A stretch of 64,000 bases of DNA from an uncultured Pseudomonadota bacterium (GCA_913061235.1 CAJXTB010000001.1:558001-622000), one strand, 5' to 3'; shown: positions 36,583 through 46,421, counted from the first letter of the stretch. The notes: a model not told the origin generated them from the sequence alone. Numbers and translations are program-made.

Positions 36583-38265
36583 CTACAGTCCGAGTGCGCC
36601 GGCTACGTCTGTCGCAATACTCTGGAGAGTTCCAGGCTGCAGCGGGCTCTTCAGTCCGACTTGTGCAACAAGCCCCTGGAATGCCTTGGTTCCACCCAGG
36701 GAACACAGCTCACGATACAACCGCATGGCCTCGGTTCGGTCCGCCTCAGCAAGCTGCCAGAACTGCAGTGCTACGGTCTCGGCTAGGCAGTAGTCAATGT
36801 AATAGAATGGCCGAAAGTAGACGTGACGCTGAGCTTGCCAGGCACGCCCCGTGTTGGCATTCGCAAGGTCGCCGTTGTGACGCCACGGCAGGTACTTCGC
36901 TTCTAGCGTCAGCCAGTGGGCGTTGCGTTGTTCTGCGGTCCACTCGGGATTTTCGTAAACCGCGTGCTGGAACTCGTCGATTGCACAGCCGTAGGGCAGA
37001 AACAGCAGTGCGCCTTCCAAATGTTGGGTGCGGTAGCGGTCGGCATCGTCCCCAAAGAACAGCTCCATGTGCGGGTAGCACAGGTGCTCCAAGCTCATCG
37101 AGTGCATCTCAGCGGACTCGGCGGTGGGACGAATGTCTTGGATGACCTCGTGATGCAGCGACTTCACCTTCTGAAAGGCATGCCCGCACTCGTGAGTGAA
37201 GACGTTGACGTCATCTTGGGTGCCGTTGAAGTTGGCGAAGATGAACGGCACTTTGTGGTCGTACAACGCCGTGCAATACCCGCCACCGGCCTTGCCTTCG
37301 CGGCTCTTGAGGTCGAGCAAACCTTGTGAGGTCATGGTCTCGAAGAAGGCGCTGAAGTCGTCCCCGAGCTTACTGAACATCTTCGATGCCTGGGCGAGCA
37401 TCCAGTCATGGTCTCCTTTCGGACGCGGCACACCAGCGGGGTCCGCAATCGACTCATCCCACACCCGGTAGTCGGACCAAGCAATGCCTAGGGCCTTCGC
37501 CCGACGCTTGCGAATCGCCGTGCACAGCGGCACCACGTGGTCGAGAACCTGCTGGCGATACACCGCAGCGTCCTGTTCGGTGTAGTCGGTACGTCCCATC
37601 TGAGCGTAACCAATCGGCGTGTAGCTCGACTGCTCAAGCTTGAGGGCCATGGAGTGACGCAGCGAGGTGAGCTTGCTGAACAGTACGTCCATCTCCGGGG
37701 CTTTTGCGGCCAGAGCGGCGTCACGGAGCTCGGCGGCACGCTGACGGGTTGCGCGGTCCGGTCGCCCCATCACTTCGCGCATTTCTCCAAGGCTCTTGCT
37801 CTCGCCTTCCCAGTCCACGCGCACACTGGCCATCAGGCCCATGTACTCCATCACCAAGGCCGACTCAGTGGCTTGGTCCGCAGCAACCGCTTCGCTGAAA
37901 GACATGGCGTCTGCACGCCACCTAGCGATGGTGTGCTCACCCAAGCGTTCAGTCAGCACAGCCAGATGCGGGGACGCAAGCACCGCCCTACGCAGGTCGA
38001 CCAAATGCACGTCAACCGCGGGCGACAGCTCGTCCATGAACGTGCGGTGGGCCTTGGCCGATGTGTCGGCTGTGTCCTGGGAAAAGCGGATGTAGGTCAG
38101 CGAGTCGAGCGTGGCGAGCTGACGGTCCATCGCATCGAGTTCACGCAGAACCGTCCACTGCTCATCGACCGAAGATGCCGCGCGGAAGCGCTCTAGCAGG
38201 GCCTGAGCATCTGCAATAGCAGTGTCGCGCTCGGGAAGGTCAACGGTCATGTCGCTTAGATGCAT
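36583..38265 (-). CDS. M3-family oligoendopeptidase (PepF-like)
   Basis: 560 residues, normal for M3 oligoendopeptidase F. The zinc motif is HECGH (His358, Glu359, His362) in NVFTHECGHAFQ; a downstream SAEMHSMSLEHLCYPHMELFF gives the third ligand Glu. Other family marks: GGGYCTALYDHKVPFIFANFNGT before the active site, and FYYIDYCLAETVALQFW near the C-terminus. It should cleave short peptides in the cytoplasm. The gene is preceded by a 117-bp gap; ATG 38265 is followed by a second Met six codons in. Confidence 0.92.
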   Translation of the reverse strand: MHLSDMTVDLPERDTAIADAQALLERFRAASSVDEQWTVLRELDAMDRQLATLDSLTYIRFSQDTADTSAKAHRTFMDELSPAVDVHLVDLRRAVLASPHLAVLTERLGEHTIARWRADAMSFSEAVAADQATESALVMEYMGLMASVRVDWEGESKSLGEMREVMGRPDRATRQRAAELRDAALAAKAPEMDVLFSKLTSLRHSMALKLEQSSYTPIGYAQMGRTDYTEQDAAVYRQQVLDHVVPLCTAIRKRRAKALGIAWSDYRVWDESIADPAGVPRPKGDHDWMLAQASKMFSKLGDDFSAFFETMTSQGLLDLKSREGKAGGGYCTALYDHKVPFIFANFNGTQDDVNVFTHECGHAFQKVKSLHHEVIQDIRPTAESAEMHSMSLEHLCYPHMELFFGDDADRYRTQHLEGALLFLPYGCAIDEFQHAVYENPEWTAEQRNAHWLTLEAKYLPWRHNGDLANANTGRAWQAQRHVYFRPFYYIDYCLAETVALQFWQLAEADRTEAMRLYRELCSLGGTKAFQGLVAQVGLKSPLQPGTLQSIATDVAGALGL

Positions 38266-38382
38266 AGGTCACTCCAGGCCGACCGCTGTAACGGACATCC
38301 GCGGACTCGGAGAGCCGGACCTAGGGCGATGACCAGAATAAGCGGCGCCGTCGAGACGGTGAAATCACTCCGGGCCAGTCCC

Positions 38383-39342
38383 CTACCAGAGCCCCGTGAC
38401 TTGGTGCACGCTTGCGGCGCGTGACGCGTAGATCATGACCACCATGAGCACAACGCTGACCAGCGCAATGACCGCTCCAATGCCCACTCGCCCGTCTATG
38501 CGCTTTACCCAGTGAAGCGCACCGCAGGTACCGGCAGTCATTGGGACCAACGCCAACAACCATCCAAACCAACCCACACTCGAAGCCGTGCGCATGCCCT
38601 GAGAGACGAGCAAGGACTGGAGCTCAGGAGAGAGCTGAGCCATCATCCCTGCCGCGCTCGATTGGGCAGTGGTTCGAAAGAACTCTGCCAAGAGAATGAG
38701 TGCCAGCGCGCCGCACAGCGCAACAAAGAATCGGCTCCCCGCGACACGCCCTTGATGCAGCTGGTCGTCGCTCGCAATGCGCCCGCACGCCACGACAGTC
38801 AGCAGCGTGACCACCAAACAGATGGCCAAACCAATGGGAAGGACCAGCCCAATTCCGGGGATTTCGTTGACTCCCACGACCGCGACCACGGCGATGACCG
38901 CCACGATAAAGCTTCCAACCGCACCGCCAGCAGCACTCAACAGACCGCGCACATCCACACGGGGTTCAGGTCCTACAGCAATGACGGCTGGAACAGCACC
39001 CGCGAAACATGCAATGACCGCCGCGGGAATCGCTAGCATGACGGCGAGCAGAGTCGTGTACAAGGCAACGCTCGCACCTTGAGCCCACATCGTCTCCTGC
39101 ATTTCAGGCGGCGCATAGCCAATCGCCTGATGTGCCATCTGCATACCCATCAGCGTTCCCACCATGCCCAGTGCGACCACCCCCACCGGGCCCAAAAGCG
39201 CCGTACTTGCCGGCAGCCGCCACTTCGCAAAGCCAATGGCCAAGGGGATGATGAGCGCGAACAGCATCGCCACAAGGCCCAAGGGCAAGATCACGAGCTG
39301 AAACCCGCCCCCTTGAAAGAACATGTCCACGGGATTGATCAC
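38383..39342 (-). CDS. TolQ/ExbB/MotA-like inner membrane protein
   Basis: 319 residues with seven or so hydrophobic segments. The first third has the ExbB/TolQ signature: LGMVGTLMGMQMAHQAIG followed by ASVALYTTLLAVMLAIPAAV, comparable to the GLFGTVxG and AIPAV segments of TolQ. The second half carries further membrane helices that TolQ lacks. No TolR/ExbD partner is adjacent, so a stand-alone role or distant partner is likely. Assignment rests on motif similarity only. Confidence 0.55.
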   Translation of the reverse strand: MINPVDMFFQGGGFQLVILPLGLVAMLFALIIPLAIGFAKWRLPASTALLGPVGVVALGMVGTLMGMQMAHQAIGYAPPEMQETMWAQGASVALYTTLLAVMLAIPAAVIACFAGAVPAVIAVGPEPRVDVRGLLSAAGGAVGSFIVAVIAVVAVVGVNEIPGIGLVLPIGLAICLVVTLLTVVACGRIASDDQLHQGRVAGSRFFVALCGALALILLAEFFRTTAQSSAAGMMAQLSPELQSLLVSQGMRTASSVGWFGWLLALVPMTAGTCGALHWVKRIDGRVGIGAVIALVSVVLMVVMIYASRAASVHQVTGLW

Positions 39343-39408
39343 GAGACCTCCACTTGCAGCGCAGTGTACTGCAATCGGCAGTCACGTTTTGAGACCTGCA
39401 AAATGAGA

Positions 39409-39434
39409 GGCCGCGCCGGTTTCCCGACGCGGCC
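39409..39434 (-). terminator. Putative intrinsic terminator
   Basis: GGCCGCG (39409-39415) and CGCGGCC (39428-39434) form a stem. On the minus strand the stem is followed by TCTCATTTTG. It lies just after the small minus-strand frame 39455-39628 and before the membrane protein gene starting at 39342. Confidence 0.45.
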
Positions 39435-39454
39435 CAAATTCTCCCCAGAACTTT

Positions 39455-39628
39455 TCAGTCGCCGTACAAAGCAAACGCGCTGGCTTGGACCAGCAGATGA
39501 GCGTTCGCTGTGTCAACGACTCCTTCGATACCAATGACGTCACGCCGCACACACTCGGTGAGTAGGCCCGCTTCAACGTCTGTATCTACGGCAAAGATTA
39601 GTCCATCTCGGACCCACAACCATGACAT
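39455..39628 (-). CDS. Small hypothetical protein
   Basis: 57 residues from ATG 39628 (a TTG at 39661 is possible). The sequence (WLWVRDGLIFAVDTDVEAG, VIGIEGVVDTANAHLLVQAS) looks like a folded domain rather than noise, with alternating hydrophobics and no rare residues. A terminator-like hairpin follows it. No family recognised, and the ribosome site is weak. Confidence 0.35.
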   Translation of the reverse strand: MSWLWVRDGLIFAVDTDVEAGLLTECVRRDVIGIEGVVDTANAHLLVQASAFALYGD

Positions 39629-39661
39629 CGCTATGTCCTGCGTCGCTCCCACATTGCCCAA

Positions 39662-40088
39662 CTAGGATGGTCCGTTTGGGGCTCCAGCAAGATGAGAGGT
39701 CTGCGAACCCCTGCCAGCCCACCTTTCGCGACTTCAAATCCCACCAGAACTATGCAAGACACAGTACAGCGTTGCCGGGTCAGGTTGACCCGCGGGATGC
39801 GTCGTTCAGGTGCGTGCATGGCGACTCAGCGCACCGGAGTTGTGTCGGGACACACTGCGATGCGCTGAGGAAGCTAGGCGCGTGCATGAGCGGCGCAGCC
39901 CGGATCAACGTGGACCGGCACCGCTGTAGCTAGCGGTCGGCGACAAGGTCGACGACGGGTCCGGGTGGGCCTGGACCAAGCCGGCCGATAGATACTGGCC
40001 AGCGGGCCAGTTGTCGGCCTGAAACGCGGGTCTCTGGGCTTGTGTGCTGTGCAGGCCTGCCCACCAACGATATGCGTTGCTCCCGCTC
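39662..40088. other. Intergenic region upstream of pfaC
   Basis: About 430 bp without a convincing gene on either strand. It should contain the promoter for pfaC, which is separate from pfaD/pfaA here, but I see no clear -35/-10 or sigma54 match. Confidence 0.4.
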
Positions 40089-40097
40089 GGAGACGTC

Positions 40098-43000
40098 GTG
40101 GATATCGCTATTGTCGCTATGGATTGCATGCTGCCTGGCTCGAGTTCGGCCGAGGAGTGGATTGCTGCATCCCGAGCCGGAACGCCGGCTGTCAGTGATG
40201 TTCCCGAAGACCGCTGGCCCATGTCCCCCAAATCGGTGCTCTCCCCCACCGTTGGTGCCGTCGACACCACACCTACGATTCGAGGTGGGTTCGTCGATCC
40301 CGGCGTGGTCGAAGGCGCAGAAGACTGTGACGCTGCAACACGCTTGGTCACCAGAACGGTACGCACGGTTGCCGCTGGTTTCGCCGGTGAGCGAACAGAC
40401 CTTCTTCTGGCCAACTTGTCGCTCCCGACCTCTGACATGGTTCGGGCGAGCGCCTTCAAGGCTTCTGTCACTGCCCTGAATGCAACGACTGACTGGCTGA
40501 CCGACGCCTCGCCAGAGAGCCTAGAACACGGTGAAGGACCTGCTCTTCACGCAGCCAAGCTCCTTGGAATCGGCGGACATGTCACCTCTCTGGACGCCGC
40601 CTGTGCATCGGGTCTGTACGCGGTTCAGCTGGCCTGCGACCGACTCGCCGCTGGCCTGTGCGACGTTGCTATTGCCGCTGCCGTACAGGCCGCAGACTCC
40701 GCCTTCTTGTTCCTAGGATTCGCCCAGCTACGCGCTCTCGCCACAGACGGCGTCGCGCGGCCGTTTGACGTGAACGGTACGGGTCTGCTCGTTGGCGAAG
40801 GGGCAGCTGCCATCACCCTCAAGCGCCTGTCAGACGCGCAAGCAGACGGCGACACCATTCACGCTATCCTTCGCGGTGGCGGCCTCGGAAACGACGGAAA
40901 GAAGGGCAACTTACTCGCCCCAAGCGCTTCGGGACAGGAGCGTGCCCTGCGCCAAGCGTACACCCGAGCGCAGCTGGCCCCGGCAGACGTTGGCTACACC
41001 GAGTGTCACGCGACTGGAACCCAGCTTGGCGACGGGACAGAGCTGACAACCTTGGGTGCCGTGCACCAAGGCCGCCCCCTTCCCATGGTGGTCTCGTCGA
41101 CGAAGGGACAGATCGGCCACACCATCACCGTCGCCGGTCTGGCTGGACTCATTCGCGCCGCAGGTGCCGTGCGCGACGGCTTCTTCCCCCCCACTCCAGG
41201 CTGCACCACCCCGCTCGAGATGGGCGCGCACCTTCGGGTCTTGCATGACAGCGAGACCTGGGACGAAGACCAGCGCATTGCCGCCGTCAGCGCGTTCGGC
41301 TTCGGCGGAACCAACGCACACATGCTGGTTGCCAACGTCGCCAGCCCCACCCGTCCCGCAGAACACAGCGGCGTAGACCTGTTCATTCACAGCGTTGGCG
41401 CTCGTATTGGTGATGCCAAGACCACACGGGCCAGCGTCACCCTCGCCCAGACCGGTGTAGCGAAGCCAGCGCCAGCGTCCATCGCCCGCGGAACCCAGCT
41501 TCCCAATGGCACATACCTGCCCAGCATCGCTGTGGATGCCGTGGGTCGGCGCATTCCTCCGTCCGAAGCGGCCCAGATTCTGCCACAGCAGCTCGCCATG
41601 CTCGAAGCGGCCGGTGACGCACTGGCCGGCGTGAATCTGGCAGATTCGCGGGTCGCATGCATCATTGGAATGACCGTTGACCCGCAGATCTCAGAGCACA
41701 CCCTGCGCTGGTTGGTAGATGCCGAGCACAGAGATGCCGTCAGCCCGCCGCTCACATCAGCGCGCGTTCAAGGCGTGCTTCCAAACCTCGTCGCCAACCG
41801 CATCTCAGCGACCTTCGACCTTCAAGGTCCGTCGTACACGGTGTCTTCGGGCTCCGACTCGCTACACACCGCCCTACAGCACGCGGAACGACTCTTGGCC
41901 ACCAAGGTTGTAGACGCCGTACTTGTGGGCGCTGTGGACCTGCCTGGTCACGTCGCCAATCATGCAAAACACACAGTTGCCGAGGGTGCCATTGCGTTCT
42001 TGGTCCGTTCAGACCTTGAGGCCTACGCCCTGTCTGATGTGGATGCGCAGACCGGCCCTGTTGCCGACCACCACGACCGCCTAGGCCACATGGGTGCCGC
42101 CGACTCCGCGTTGGCCCTCCTTCTGTCGCTAGACCTCGACCCCGCCGACCTGTCCGACACCACACCCGAGCGTTCCATGGCCATTCCCCACGACTCCGGC
42201 CTACCGCTACAGCCCGACTGGCTCGGTGACTGGACCGGCAAGACCGTTCCGCTGCCGAACATCCACGCTGCTGGCCCCAAGACCCTCGCGGTGTTTGACG
42301 ACGGCCCACCCCTCGTGACCGCACCCCTGTCCTGGGCCATGACGCCTGCCCGCCCCGCCGCTCCCGTGGCCACACCGATTGCCGTGGTCAGACCCGTCGC
42401 AACGACCAAGCCGGTGTTCGCACGACCGCCCGTTGTTCCCGTGACGTCGATGGCCCCGCCCATGACGCTGACACCCAGTCCGGCCCCCGTGATGGCTTCT
42501 GCCCCCATGCACAGCGGCGTGTCTGTCGAGCTCACCAACCTCGCCGCACTGGCTCGGCAGATGGCCGCCACTAGCCAACAGACCGCAAGCGCCCACGCGG
42601 TCTTCTTGGCCAGCCAAGCCCGGGCAACCGAACAGCTCGGACGCCTCGCTTCGCTGCTCGATAGCGCCACCTCAGCGCCTTCCAACACAGCACCGCTGCT
42701 CGCCCGTGCACCGCAACGGCCTGCAGTTCCACAAGTCTCACCCGCAGCACCGGCACCCGCAGCGCCACGCACAGCGCCAGCCCCACGCCCAGCCGCGCCA
42801 GGGGTCCGCACACAGCCCACCTCCCCTGGCGAGCTCATCGACCGCGCCGGCCTTGAGCACCTGGCCCACGGCACGATGTCCAAGGTCCTCGGCTCTGCCT
42901 ACGCTGACCTAGACGACATTACTCCGCGCGTACGCCTGCCCATGGGCGAGCTACTGCTCGTCTCCCGCGTCACCTCTGTCGACGGCGAACGCGGCCCGCT

Positions 43001-46000
43001 GAAAGCTGCGCGCATGACCACCGAGTACGACCTGCCCACAGACGCTTCTTGGGTTCATCAAGGCAAGCCGCCACCCTGCGTTGTCGTCGAGTCTGGCCAA
43101 GCCGACCTACTCCTGTGCGCTATCCTCGGAACTGACGCTATTACCAAGGGCAAGGCACTGTATCGCCTGCTCGACTGCGACCTGACCTTCCACGGAGACA
43201 CCCCACCCGTTGGCGAGACCCTGTGTCACGACATCCGCATCAAGGCCTTTGCCCGCATGGGCGAGACCATCTTGTTCTACTTTGAGTACGACTGTACGGC
43301 GAAGAGTGACGGTCGCAAGGTCCTAACCATGCGCGAGGGATGTGCCGGCTTCTTCCCCCCGGCAAGCCTGGCAATTCCCCAAGGTGTTGACCCCACGCCG
43401 GGTAACCACCCCGTCCAGTCCCCACTGACGCCCGTCTTCGCTGGGGCTCCTTCAGCGCTCAATGACGCCGCCGTCGCCGCCCTCACACGCGGTGAGTACA
43501 GCCACGCCTTTGGTGCTGCCTTCAGTCCTGCCGACGGCGCTGAGATGCGCCTACCTTCGGGTAAGTGGAGCCTGCTCAACCGCGTCGACACCCTGCAGAT
43601 CTCAGGCGGTCCTCATGGTCTGGGTCACATCGTCGCCCAACAAGACTTGAGCGATGACGACTGGTTCAACGCCGTGCACTTCAAAGACGACCCGTGCATG
43701 CCGGGAACGCTCATGTTCGACGGCTGCACTCAGTCCTTGTCCATCTGGCTCATGGCCCATGGGTTTCCGGCCCAGTTTCCTAACGCCACCTTCGAGCCCG
43801 TGGATGGCGTCACCACACGCCTTCGCTGCCGAGGCCAAGTGGTCCCTGGGCACAGCAAGCTCACCTACGACGTGCGTCCGAAGTCCGCTGGGTTCGACCC
43901 CACTCCCTGGGTCATCGCAGACGTCATCTTGTTCGTAGACGGCACACCCGTAGTTCTCGCAGAAGACGTCTCCTTGCGCATCTGTGGCGAAGCGGTCGCC
44001 CTACCCGCCCCAACGTCGTTCAACGAGACTCAGCACCTCGAGTTCAGCGTCGGAGACCCGTCCAGAGCGTTCGGGCCCAACTGGACCCAGTACGACAACG
44101 GCCCACGAACACCGCGCATGCCGGGCCCGCCCTTGCTCATGCTGTCCCGTGCCGAGCGCATTGATGCGCCCAAAGAGGAGCTGACCGCACCCGCTTCGGT
44201 CAACATGGCCTACGACGTCCCCACAGATGCGTTCTGGTGGGACGCCGTTCCCGATACCGCAATGCCGCTGGCCATTCTGCTTGAGATTGCCCTACAACCC
44301 TGCGGCTGGCTCACGGCGTGGCAAGGTGCCGCACTCGGCACGGCCGACCTGTACTTCCGCAACTTGGGGGGCACCGCCACCTGGCACGCTCCGGTGTTGC
44401 GCAACGCTGGAACACTCCACACAACGGCAAAGCTGGTCAGCGTCTCCGCATCTGGCGGCATGACCCTGGTGTTCTTCGAGATGGAAACCCGCCAAGGAGA
44501 CACGCTGGTTCTCTCTGGAGACACGCACTTTGGCTACTTCACCGAGCAGGCCATTGCCGAGCAGAAGGGCTTGGGCCTCACCGACGAAGACCGCCGAACC
44601 GCTCTGCGTGCCGAACACGCCGTGAACATCGACGTCACCGCCCCCCGCGCAGACGTTCGCATGCTCGACCGCATCACCGCTCGCGGCGCTGACTTTGTTG
44701 CCGCAGAGAAAGACGTAGACCCCAACGAGTGGTTCTTCACCGCCCACTTCCACCAAGACCCGGTCATGCCTGGCTCCTTGGGACTGGACGGACTGGCCCA
44801 GCTCGCCCGATGGGAACTCGAACAACGTGCAGGGACCCCCACCGGAATCGTGGAGCCCATTGCTAGCGGAACCACCGTCAAGTGGCGCTACCGAGGCCAA
44901 GTCAACACGAACCGCAAAGCGCTCCAGTACGAGCTCGACGTTCGCGAGGTCACCACCGACGGCGAGCCCCACTTGGTCGGTGACGGCGTTGTCCGCGCCG
45001 ACGGCATGGCCATCTACGAGCTGACCGGCCTCGCCGTTCGCTTTGCCAAGACCCCCGAGCCAGTTCAGGCGCCAGTACCTGTTCGCCTCAAGGCCCACAG
45101 CGCGCTCATCGACGAGCTCATGGTCGACGGCGACAGTGCGGTCGGTCGTGTTCGACTAGACCCGGACATGCATCCGTGGCTGGCAGACCATGCTCCTACG
45201 CTGGTCATCCCCGCCGTCCCCATGGCCTTCGCCGCAGAGATCGCCGCAGAAGCGGCACTTGCACTACATCCAGGCGCAACCATCACAGGAATCCCAAGCG
45301 TGGTCGCTGAGCAGTGGATTCACACCGGGGACGGTCCCGTAGACCTCCTCATTACCGCGGTCTCTGACGGTACCCACGTCGCCGTCAGCTTGGCTGTGCA
45401 CCATGAAAACCCGAAGTTTCCAAAGCTGTCCGGTCCCAAGGTACACATGCGCGCCGTCGTACAGGTCGGAGACGCCTACGACGACGCCCCACAAGCGCCG
45501 GCACCCCTCGAAGATGCCGTCCCCGTCGACCTCTCAGCGAGCGACTACTACAACGGCGGACTGACCTTCCACGGTCCCGTCCTTCAGGCCGTTGAGTCCT
45601 TCCACGAACGTGGCCCCGGCGGCATCACCGCCACGTTCAACACGCGGCCAGATGCAGACCTGCTGCCCGCGTCGTCGCCCCGCTTCGTTGTCGACCCATT
45701 GCTGTTGGACGCCGCAACCCACCCCATGTTCTCGGGTTCTCCCGAGGTATGGAACTCCGCTATTCCAAGTGGAAAGCTTGCTTATCCCGTCTCCTGCGAC
45801 AATCTGCGCTTCTACACCGACCGCCCCAATGGTCAGGTTCACGCACACTTGGTGCTCATCCACGCAGACGCCCACACCCTCGTCTTCGACGTCACCCTGA
45901 CCGGTTCCGCCGGCATCTGGACCACATTCCGCTGGACCGAGGCCCTGGTCGATGGCGGTCCTGTGCTGGGCCGCTCCGCCGACAGCATTGCGCGCTTCGC

Positions 46001-46421
46001 AAAGAACCGACTAGCCGACGATGTCGACGTTGGACACGCTACGGAGGACGGCTGGGTCGTTGCTGCAGGCGACCTCGTTGAGCCGATTGAAGGCACCTTG
46101 GTCCGCTTGCTCGGCCGACCCGAAGAGATCGAGGCATGGCAACAATCAGACGACCGCATAGCCTCTGCCTGCGCGCTGCTCTCTGCCAAACAGGCCGTTC
46201 GTCAGCACATTCGCGCAACTCTTGACCGCGATGTTCACCCCGCTGATCTGCGACTTGTACGCACGCGGACCGACCGTTTCGTGGTTGCTCACGCCGCTGG
46301 ATTGACCGCACAGGAATTCATTGATGTGCTGGCTGCCACGCGATTCGTGGTCCACGTGGAACCTGGGACGACCCGCGCGGTCTCACGGGTTCGGCGTCTT
46401 TCATCGACTCTCAGGGGCTAG
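40098..46421 (+). CDS. pfaC: PUFA synthase subunit PfaC/Pfa3 (KS-CLF-DH-DH-DH-like, C-terminal PPTase-like remnant)
   Basis: 2107 residues from GTG 40098, which has GGAG 5 nt upstream and begins directly with the ketosynthase strand DIAIVAMDCMLPG; the frame is open from 40044. Domains: ketosynthase 1-450 with Cys169 (DAACASG), His304 (ECHATGT) and His341 (QIGHT); a short chain-length-factor-like domain about 480-720 where the Cys position is Ser586; a Pro/Ala linker to about 910; two FabA-like hot-dog dehydratases with His1194/Asp1208 (HFKDDPCMPGTLMFDG) and His1550/Asp1564 (HFHQDPVMPGSLGLDG); and a PKS-type dehydratase-like domain about 1660-1990. The last 110 residues resemble a degenerate PPTase. 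No AT or AGPAT domain of the myxobacterial Pfa3 kind is visible. It lies about 23 kb from pfaD/pfaA. Confidence 0.92.
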   Translation: MDIAIVAMDCMLPGSSSAEEWIAASRAGTPAVSDVPEDRWPMSPKSVLSPTVGAVDTTPTIRGGFVDPGVVEGAEDCDAATRLVTRTVRTVAAGFAGERTDLLLANLSLPTSDMVRASAFKASVTALNATTDWLTDASPESLEHGEGPALHAAKLLGIGGHVTSLDAACASGLYAVQLACDRLAAGLCDVAIAAAVQAADSAFLFLGFAQLRALATDGVARPFDVNGTGLLVGEGAAAITLKRLSDAQADGDTIHAILRGGGLGNDGKKGNLLAPSASGQERALRQAYTRAQLAPADVGYTECHATGTQLGDGTELTTLGAVHQGRPLPMVVSSTKGQIGHTITVAGLAGLIRAAGAVRDGFFPPTPGCTTPLEMGAHLRVLHDSETWDEDQRIAAVSAFGFGGTNAHMLVANVASPTRPAEHSGVDLFIHSVGARIGDAKTTRASVTLAQTGVAKPAPASIARGTQLPNGTYLPSIAVDAVGRRIPPSEAAQILPQQLAMLEAAGDALAGVNLADSRVACIIGMTVDPQISEHTLRWLVDAEHRDAVSPPLTSARVQGVLPNLVANRISATFDLQGPSYTVSSGSDSLHTALQHAERLLATKVVDAVLVGAVDLPGHVANHAKHTVAEGAIAFLVRSDLEAYALSDVDAQTGPVADHHDRLGHMGAADSALALLLSLDLDPADLSDTTPERSMAIPHDSGLPLQPDWLGDWTGKTVPLPNIHAAGPKTLAVFDDGPPLVTAPLSWAMTPARPAAPVATPIAVVRPVATTKPVFARPPVVPVTSMAPPMTLTPSPAPVMASAPMHSGVSVELTNLAALARQMAATSQQTASAHAVFLASQARATEQLGRLASLLDSATSAPSNTAPLLARAPQRPAVPQVSPAAPAPAAPRTAPAPRPAAPGVRTQPTSPGELIDRAGLEHLAHGTMSKVLGSAYADLDDITPRVRLPMGELLLVSRVTSVDGERGPLKAARMTTEYDLPTDASWVHQGKPPPCVVVESGQADLLLCAILGTDAITKGKALYRLLDCDLTFHGDTPPVGETLCHDIRIKAFARMGETILFYFEYDCTAKSDGRKVLTMREGCAGFFPPASLAIPQGVDPTPGNHPVQSPLTPVFAGAPSALNDAAVAALTRGEYSHAFGAAFSPADGAEMRLPSGKWSLLNRVDTLQISGGPHGLGHIVAQQDLSDDDWFNAVHFKDDPCMPGTLMFDGCTQSLSIWLMAHGFPAQFPNATFEPVDGVTTRLRCRGQVVPGHSKLTYDVRPKSAGFDPTPWVIADVILFVDGTPVVLAEDVSLRICGEAVALPAPTSFNETQHLEFSVGDPSRAFGPNWTQYDNGPRTPRMPGPPLLMLSRAERIDAPKEELTAPASVNMAYDVPTDAFWWDAVPDTAMPLAILLEIALQPCGWLTAWQGAALGTADLYFRNLGGTATWHAPVLRNAGTLHTTAKLVSVSASGGMTLVFFEMETRQGDTLVLSGDTHFGYFTEQAIAEQKGLGLTDEDRRTALRAEHAVNIDVTAPRADVRMLDRITARGADFVAAEKDVDPNEWFFTAHFHQDPVMPGSLGLDGLAQLARWELEQRAGTPTGIVEPIASGTTVKWRYRGQVNTNRKALQYELDVREVTTDGEPHLVGDGVVRADGMAIYELTGLAVRFAKTPEPVQAPVPVRLKAHSALIDELMVDGDSAVGRVRLDPDMHPWLADHAPTLVIPAVPMAFAAEIAAEAALALHPGATITGIPSVVAEQWIHTGDGPVDLLITAVSDGTHVAVSLAVHHENPKFPKLSGPKVHMRAVVQVGDAYDDAPQAPAPLEDAVPVDLSASDYYNGGLTFHGPVLQAVESFHERGPGGITATFNTRPDADLLPASSPRFVVDPLLLDAATHPMFSGSPEVWNSAIPSGKLAYPVSCDNLRFYTDRPNGQVHAHLVLIHADAHTLVFDVTLTGSAGIWTTFRWTEALVDGGPVLGRSADSIARFAKNRLADDVDVGHATEDGWVVAAGDLVEPIEGTLVRLLGRPEEIEAWQQSDDRIASACALLSAKQAVRQHIRATLDRDVHPADLRLVRTRTDRFVVAHAAGLTAQEFIDVLAATRFVVHVEPGTTRAVSRVRRLSSTLRG

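Noticed and set aside
41752-42883. Long open frames antisense to pfaC
   Set aside because: They have low-complexity Arg/Gly/Ala-rich or otherwise protein-unlike sequences and lie opposite a clear synthase domain; typical shadows in GC-rich DNA.
40044-46421. AT or acylglycerol-phosphate acyltransferase domain in PfaC
   Set aside because: No GHSxG of an AT and no HxxxxD/NHxxxxD of an AGPAT could be found in the protein, although myxobacterial Pfa3 proteins have been described with them.
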